Shown: in pieces, positions 52,682-64,000 of the stretch
Position numbering within the stretch: the first letter of the stretch is position 1
Layout of the letters: every line of letters begins with the position of its first letter
Source: JAJEBT01 sp965214975
GTDB taxonomy: Bacteria > Pseudomonadota > Alphaproteobacteria > MPNO01 > UBA830
Reading direction: 5' to 3'
Length of the DNA stretch: 64,000 nucleotides
Assembly (NCBI GenBank): GCA_965214975.1
Contig: OZ244055.1
Location: forward strand, 1,550,001-1,614,000
Translations under genes and position numbers: made by a program
The notes under the pieces: generated by a model
Told to the model about the DNA's origin: nothing
The model's input: only the letters and a program-made list of their open reading frames with translations
Database searches by the model: none

Positions 52682-53298
52682 GACAGCCGCTCCTGAAGGT
52701 ACTCGGCCGCGCCCTTCGTCAGCACCAGCGTGTCGCGGCGCAGGATGTCGTAGACGTTGGCCCCCTGCTGGGGGAGGACGTCGACCCGCGGAAGGTTGGC
52801 CGCGGCCCGCGCCAGATTCGCGTCGACTTCCGGTCCGGTCACGATCAGCACGTCGGTCCACCCGAGCTTCGCCAGCCGCGCCGCGAGTTCCCGCGTCTTC
52901 GGAACCTCGAGAGCGGCGTCGGCCAGGATGGCGAGCCGGCCTCCGGCCCGCTTGTCCGACAGCGCGCAGCGCAGGGCCTGGCGGCGGACCTTGCGCGGAA
53001 GCCTGTGGCCGTGGTCGCGGACGACCGGCCCGAAGACCGTGGAACCGCCCCGGAACTGCGCGGCGCGGGACGTGCCGGCCCGGGCCCGGCCCGTGCCCTT
53101 CTGGCGCCACGGCTTGGCCGTGGTGCCCCGGATCTCGCTGACGTTCCTGGTCTTGTGGGTGCCCGCGCGCCGCCGCGCCAGCTGCCAGCTGACCATGCGC
53201 TGCAGGATGTCGCGGCGGACCTCGACGCCGAACACCCCTTCCGCGAGGTCCAGCGAGCCGGCGGCGCCGCTGTCGAGCGTGACGACGTCGAGCTTCAC
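52678..53298 (-). CDS. rplD: 50S ribosomal protein L4
   Basis: 206 residues; RRRAGTHKTRNVSEIRGT, KPWRQKGTGRARAGTSRAAQ are L4. The GTG start overlaps the TGA of rplC (GTGA). In E. coli L4 regulates the S10 operon; a leader was not identified. Confidence 0.96.
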   Translation of the reverse strand: MKLDVVTLDSGAAGSLDLAEGVFGVEVRRDILQRMVSWQLARRRAGTHKTRNVSEIRGTTAKPWRQKGTGRARAGTSRAAQFRGGSTVFGPVVRDHGHRLPRKVRRQALRCALSDKRAGGRLAILADAALEVPKTRELAARLAKLGWTDVLIVTGPEVDANLARAAANLPRVDVLPQQGANVYDILRRDTLVLTKGAAEYLQERLS

Positions 53299-54038
53299 GT
53301 CCCGTCGCCTCCGCCGGCCCCGGCGGCGGGTTCCCGTCCCCGCGCCCCGCTTTCCCCGCCCGCTTCCCGAAGGCCCGCCGGGAACGGCGCCCCTTCGGGA
53401 AGCGGGCGCTTGCGGGCGTCGAACACCTCGACCCACGCGCCGTCGTGGCCCGGCACGCTGCCGCGCACCATGACCAGGCCCTCGCCGGCGTCCGTGCGGA
53501 CGACCTCGAGGTTCTGGACGGTGGCGCGCCGGGCGCCGAGATGCCCCGCCATCTTCTTGCCCTTGAACACCTTGCCGGGATCCTGGGCGTTCCCGGTGGA
53601 ACCGTGGCTGCGGTGGCTGACCGAGACGCCGTGGCTCGCCTCGAGACCGCCGAAATTGTGCCGTTTCATGCCGCCGGCGAACCCCTTGCCGATGGAGGTC
53701 CCGGCGACGTCGACGAACTGCCCGGAAACGAAATGCTCCGCCGTCAGCTCGTCGCCGACCTCCAGGATCGCGTCCTCGTCGACGCGGAACTCGCGGAGCA
53801 CCGCCCTGGGCTCGACCCGCGCGCGCGCGAAATGCCCCCGCATCGGCCGCGTGGTGTTCTTCGCCTTGGCCGCGCCGGCGCCGAGCTGGACCGCCGAGTA
53901 GCCGTCGCGGGCGGGCGTGCGGACGTCGACGACCCGGCACTCCTCGACCTTCAGCACCGTGACCGGCACGTGGCGGCCGTCCTCGGCGAAAAGCCGGGTC
54001 ATGCCGATCTTGCGGGCGAGCAGGCCTGACCGCGCCAT
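53295..54038 (-). CDS. rplC: 50S ribosomal protein L3
   Basis: 247 residues; KGFAGGMKRHNFGGLEASHGVS is the L3 signature. The C-terminal 30 residues (from about 215) are an Ala/Gly/Arg-rich extension beyond the E. coli length of about 209. Ten bases after rpsJ. Confidence 0.96.
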   Translation of the reverse strand: MARSGLLARKIGMTRLFAEDGRHVPVTVLKVEECRVVDVRTPARDGYSAVQLGAGAAKAKNTTRPMRGHFARARVEPRAVLREFRVDEDAILEVGDELTAEHFVSGQFVDVAGTSIGKGFAGGMKRHNFGGLEASHGVSVSHRSHGSTGNAQDPGKVFKGKKMAGHLGARRATVQNLEVVRTDAGEGLVMVRGSVPGHDGAWVEVFDARKRPLPEGAPFPAGLREAGGESGARGREPAAGAGGGDGT

Positions 54039-54048
54039 GCCGTTCCCC

Positions 54049-54357
<309 letters not shown>

Positions 54358-54383
54358 GATTCCCGTCCGGTCTCGCCCGCGTC

Positions 54384-55574
<1,191 letters not shown>

Positions 55575-55606
55575 CCTCAGTGTTCCCCGGTGTTCCGGCG
55601 CCCGGC

Positions 55607-57679
<2,073 letters not shown>

Positions 57680-57711
57680 GACGGAAGTTCCTGCCGGGCG
57701 CGCGTCGGCGT

Positions 57712-58182
57712 CTACCAGCGGTAATGGGAGAAGGCCTTGTTGGCCTCCGCCATCCGATGGGTGTCTTCGCGTTTCTTGACGGCGTTGCCGCGGTTCTCGG
57801 CCGCGTCGCGCAGCTCTGCGCACAGCCTGTCGGCCATGGTGTTCTCCTGGCGCTGGCGCGCGGCGGAGATGATCCACCGGATGGCCAGCGCCTGGCGGCG
57901 GCTCGGCCGCACCTCGACGGGCACCTGGTAGGTGGCGCCGCCGACGCGGCGCGAGCGCACCTCCACCGTCGGCTTGACGTTCTCGATCGCGGCGTGGAAC
58001 ACCCGCAGGGGATCCTGGCCCGAACGGCGCGAGATCGTGTCGAAGGCCCCGTAGACGATGCGCTCGGCGGTCGACTTCTTGCCGTCGTGCATGACGCTGC
58101 TGATGAACTTCGTCACCACGGCGTCGCCGAACTTGGCGTCGGCCAGCACCTCGCGTTTCTCGGCGGCGCGTCTGCGGGGCAC
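57712..58182 (-). CDS. rpsG: 30S ribosomal protein S7
   Basis: 156 residues; FGDAVVTKFISSVMHDGKKS and EVRSRRVGGATYQVPVEV are S7. The start is GTG. In E. coli S7 represses the str operon; the corresponding site was not evaluated. Confidence 0.97.
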   Translation of the reverse strand: MPRRRAAEKREVLADAKFGDAVVTKFISSVMHDGKKSTAERIVYGAFDTISRRSGQDPLRVFHAAIENVKPTVEVRSRRVGGATYQVPVEVRPSRRQALAIRWIISAARQRQENTMADRLCAELRDAAENRGNAVKKREDTHRMAEANKAFSHYRW

Positions 58183-58192
58183 GGCTCGCTTC

Positions 58193-58564
58193 CTATCTCG
58201 GCCGCTTGGCGCCGTACTTGGAGCGGCGCTGGCGGCGGTCGGACACCCCCTGGGTGTCGAGCGTGCCGCGGATGACGTGGTAGCGCACCCCGGGCAGATC
58301 CTTGACGCGGCCGCCCCGGATCATGACCACCGAGTGCTCCTGGAGATTGTGGCCCTCGCCGGGAATGTAGCTCGTGACCTCGAAGCCGTTGGTCAGGCGC
58401 ACGCGCGCGACCTTGCGCAGCGCCGAGTTCGGCTTCTTCGGCGTGGTCGTGTACACGCGCGTGCACACGCCCCGCTTCTGCGGGCACTCCTCCATCGCCG
58501 CCGCCTTGCTGCGCACGGGCCTCGTCCTGCGCGGCTTGCGAATGAGCTGGTTTATCGTCGGCAC
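58193..58564 (-). CDS. rpsL: 30S ribosomal protein S12
   Basis: 123 residues from a GTG start; PTINQLIRKPRR, TTTPKKPNSALRKV and GGRVKDLPGVRYH are standard. The streptomycin-related lysines (PKKPNS and VKDLPG) are the wild-type residues. A promoter-like sequence lies upstream at 58725-58753. Confidence 0.97.
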   Translation of the reverse strand: MPTINQLIRKPRRTRPVRSKAAAMEECPQKRGVCTRVYTTTPKKPNSALRKVARVRLTNGFEVTSYIPGEGHNLQEHSVVMIRGGRVKDLPGVRYHVIRGTLDTQGVSDRRQRRSKYGAKRPR

Positions 58565-58701
58565 GCCGTCCGTCCTTCCTTCTGCGCGGCGTCTGAGCCG
58601 GGAACCGTCGCGCGCGGAAATCCGCCCGAAACGCCGCCCCGCCTCACAGCCCGCGCTGTCTGGGTATCCGCTGTCCCGCGCCGCCGGTGGCGGACCCGTC
58701 C

Positions 58702-58724
58702 GCCCGCCGTTGCGCAGGGCGGGC
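58702..58724 (-). promoter_or_regulatory. Hairpin in the rpsL leader
   Basis: A 7-base inverted repeat (GCCCGCC at 58702-58708 and GGCGGGC at 58718-58724) follows the -10-like box. No T-run follows on the minus strand, so it is not a typical terminator of rpoBC. It could be a leader structure or a weak attenuator. Confidence 0.35.
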
Positions 58725-58753
58725 AAGCTACAGGGAATCCGCCGCTCCGTCAA
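58725..58753 (-). promoter_or_regulatory. Candidate promoter of the str segment (rpsL)
   Basis: On the minus strand, TTGACG (58748-58753) is followed after 17 bases by TAGCTT (58725-58730), in the only gap of more than 200 bases within the large ribosomal cluster. The -35 box differs from TTGACA by one base; the -10 box is weak (3 of 6). Confidence 0.45.
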
Positions 58754-58781
58754 CACCCTCGAAAATAAAGTTTCGCCCGCC

Positions 58782-62981
<4,200 letters not shown>

Positions 62982-62997
62982 CAACCGTCTCCTGAAG

Positions 62998-64000
<1,003 letters not shown>

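Overview
This is a GC-rich chromosomal window that reads as an alphaproteobacterium, probably of the Rhodospirillales type. That placement is inference from three things: the uninterrupted rpoBC-str-S10-spc-alpha ribosomal cluster without rpmJ, followed by degP-rarA-crcB-rluC-HAD-ATP12; a DUF1489 gene; and the fused 399-residue dCTP deaminase form. No rRNA gene is present and one tRNA was found. The left half (1-34.5 kb) is mosaic and accessory in character, and the right half (34.5-64 kb) is a core block read leftward. || 1-5 kb: end of a MetE-like methyltransferase, a four-domain rhodanese protein, a LOG-family hydrolase and a radical SAM aminomutase of the KamA family. 5-8.5 kb: a decayed stretch with no intact gene, then a livF ATPase whose livG partner survives only as its last 25 codons, an IS5-type element with a frameshifted transposase, and a broken LuxR-type regulator beyond it. 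The two different gene stumps on either side of the element imply a deletion or rearrangement. || 8.6-14.6 kb: a uptake-plus-catabolism unit made of a TRAP fused permease, a TAXI receptor, a thiamine-diphosphate enzyme and a divergent LysR regulator. 14.6-16.8 kb: an HTH-ImmA/IrrE protein plus PIN-domain protein (toxin-antitoxin-like pair), preceded by an operator-like inverted repeat and bracketed by two perfect palindromes with the same 12-base core. 17.4-19.9 kb: a TauD-type dioxygenase and three tandem small heat-shock proteins behind a sigma-32-like promoter. || 20-23.7 kb: pyrB, pyrC-like and plsY with a flavin reductase upstream. 23.8-32.4 kb: an aromatic-compound region with two gentisate-dioxygenase-like bicupins, a Rieske oxygenase alpha/beta pair fused into one operon with a PdxA-family dehydrogenase, a RidA protein, a Rieske ferredoxin and a ferredoxin reductase; a dCTP deaminase gene sits among them. 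Together these look like uptake-independent ring hydroxylation followed by dihydrodiol dehydrogenation and ring cleavage of a carboxylated aromatic acid; the substrate is not known. 32.4-35.3 kb: DUF1489, MgtE, tRNA-Leu(GAG), lipB. || 35.3-64 kb, all leftward: rpoB (partial), rpoC, rpsL, rpsG, fusA, tuf, the S10, spc and alpha ribosomal protein genes with secY and adk, then rpoA, rplQ, a DegP protease, rarA, crcB, an RluC-type synthase, a HAD phosphatase and an ATP12 assembly factor. Many junctions are ATGA or GTGA overlaps, so translational coupling is likely. The most unusual points are the palindrome-bracketed toxin-antitoxin-like cassette, the PdxA-family gene in a Rieske oxygenase operon, the radical SAM aminomutase with an altered active-site region, the tuf gene with codon choice unlike its neighbours, and the dihydroorotase lacking a metal-binding histidine.
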